From contig UZAN01044520.1 of NCBI GenBank assembly GCA_900618425.1, positions 4,654-35,910 on the forward strand: a stretch of DNA of 31,257 nucleotides. Reading direction: 5' to 3'. The notes beneath the pieces were generated by a model that was not told the origin of the DNA, did no database searches, and worked only from the letters and a program-made list of their open reading frames with translations. Source of the DNA: Echinostoma caproni (taxonomy: Eukaryota > Platyhelminthes > Trematoda > Plagiorchiida > Echinostomatidae). Position 1 is the stretch's first letter; every line of letters begins with the position of its first letter. Of the stretch, positions 30,061 through 31,257 are shown in pieces. Made by a program: the position numbers and the translations under genes.

Positions 30061-30230
30061 CTTGAGAACGGAAGGAAACCGCAATCGGGACGAAAGGACA
30101 ACCTCCCCGCTCCCCCCTCAACCCCTCGCACCAGTTCAACGGCAAACCGAGTCGAACACTGAGAACAGGGGACGAAAATAATCGGTGGAGAAGAATCGGA
30201 GAAGCACAAAAGTTATTAGATTAATTAAGT

Positions 30231-31257
30231 ACCAGTACAACCGAGATATTCCTAACCAAATAGGTCATTTTGACTCGCTTTTTGACGAATCGTTAGCGTT
30301 CCTCAACAACAATATTTTCTACCGTTTGGGGCACAAGTGAGTTCCCTCTATGTCAACTACCGAATGAAAAAAATGCTGTAATGTATACAGGTTTTTCCGC
30401 AATGCTGTGGGTCAGAATTAAAATGATTTTTGTCCTGTTTTGCGGTTATTTTTGACACAACGGTCACCAATGAACATGATCCATGTAATGGAAAGTGCAT
30501 CACTCGGAGTGTATTATAAGCACTGAACTCGTCTCTGGTCGTAGTTACTGTGGTAACTTTTAGTGACTAGGCTGTCGTCAATGTCTGTGCACCTACAAAC
30601 AGCTGTGCGTTAGCTGTAGCCTGCAGGAAACAGGGCTTCACCCCTTGTGCTTATCGAGCTGAGGTCAGCTTAACTGTCTCGCGAAAATCGCACGGCTTCT
30701 CCGGTTCATCGAACCGACGTCCGTTCACGAGCTCAACAACATGCACGACTGAGGTATGCCTCAGTAATAGCGTGGGAAGACAGATGCTCAATCATGGAAT
30801 TGAAAAATGTGTGATCAATTGACCAATGAGGTGAATTGGACGAAAGAGGATCCAATATTAGTTTTTTGATCTCAATTCAAAGTGGTAGTTTCCAATTTCA
30901 GTTGTTGTATAACGCAAACATGAAATGGTATGGTCTTGTGGCCAAATGTGCCCTTTGGTTGGGACGTTATTATAGCCAAAACCGTTGAAGATTTTATTGG
31001 ACGCTATGTGGTCAGTAATTTGATGAAGCTAAAACGGCAATCGAATAAGACAATATGTGAGATAAAAATTTTGCAAGAGGGTTGGAAGAAGTTCCCCAAG
31101 GAAAGGTAAGTAGTTTCGGGGTAAATATAAACTTGGAACGGAAAATGTTCTGAAAACCAAATGCACTATTTTAATGTTAAACCGAGGGTATAAAAAAGAC
31201 TCTGAAGTGTCCATACCAGGTTATGTCCTGTTTCGGGCGGATAGGAACCCTATACGG
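30231..31257. other. no gene recognised to window end
   Basis: Beyond the Penelope element I see neither a continuation of the Gypsy integrase nor a host exon. A 6-bp hairpin CGGTTC-ATC-GAACCG lies at 30702-30716. Short frames have no recognised domain. Confidence 0.4.

Larger units (their letters stand above)
28894..30230 (+). mobile_element. Penelope-like retroelement, 5'-truncated and mutated
   Basis: It contains an RT domain (28898-29620) and a GIY-YIG endonuclease (about 29730-30010), the defining pair for Penelope-like elements, in the usual order. It is shorter than intact elements (roughly 2.5 kb or more) because the N-terminal part is missing. The 5' boundary abuts Gypsy integrase. 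The C-terminal part matches the fragment at 25315-25650, so two copies of one family occur 3.5 kb apart. No hammerhead was seen at its 3' end. Confidence 0.78.

Overview
The window looks like nuclear DNA of a flatworm, most likely a digenean trematode. The evidence is an animal-type Argonaute gene split by GT-AG introns, abundant tRNA-derived SINEs, hammerhead-ribozyme motifs inside SINEs (the architecture known from the schistosome SM-alpha family), and decayed Penelope-like, Ty3/Gypsy and non-LTR retroelements. I cannot name the genus. The assembly has a 604-base gap (12981-13584) and six single ambiguous bases. No prokaryotic gene organisation is present.

Layout. 1-1838 is probably intron or upstream sequence of the Argonaute gene. 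1839-6139 (+) holds the last five coding exons of a canonical AGO-clade Argonaute: the end of the MID domain and all of PIWI, with an intact D-E-D-H slicer tetrad. Its introns carry a non-LTR retrotransposon 3' end, a perfect 18-bp hairpin, a fold-back minisatellite and a tRNA-headed SINE. 6140-13600 has no recognised host gene. It holds a tRNA-like fossil, two decayed non-LTR fragments and long unassigned stretches. 13888-15030 has a Penelope-type GIY-YIG remnant and a head-to-head pair of hammerhead SINEs. 16468-18670 has a microsatellite, three copies of a palindromic motif and a 230-bp dispersed repeat. 18702-20140 has a non-LTR ORF2 C-terminus, a third SINE and a second head-to-head pair of hammerhead SINEs. 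20140-25300 is largely featureless. 25315-25870 is the 3' end of a Penelope-like element with a decayed hammerhead. 27380-28893 is a collapsed Ty3/Gypsy element (gag with CCHC knuckle, then integrase), abutted by a Penelope-like element (RT plus GIY-YIG, 28894-30230).

The only gene likely to be functional is the Argonaute, which is the effector of small-RNA silencing. Everything else recognisable is dead or non-autonomous mobile DNA, much of it in inverted arrangements that could form double-stranded RNA if transcribed. The most interesting signals are the hammerhead-bearing SINE pairs, the SINE whose tail matches a LINE 3' end in the same locus, the palindromic TACTACTCAC element family, and the fold-back repeat inside the Argonaute intron. 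All homology calls come from reading by eye; no database search was run.
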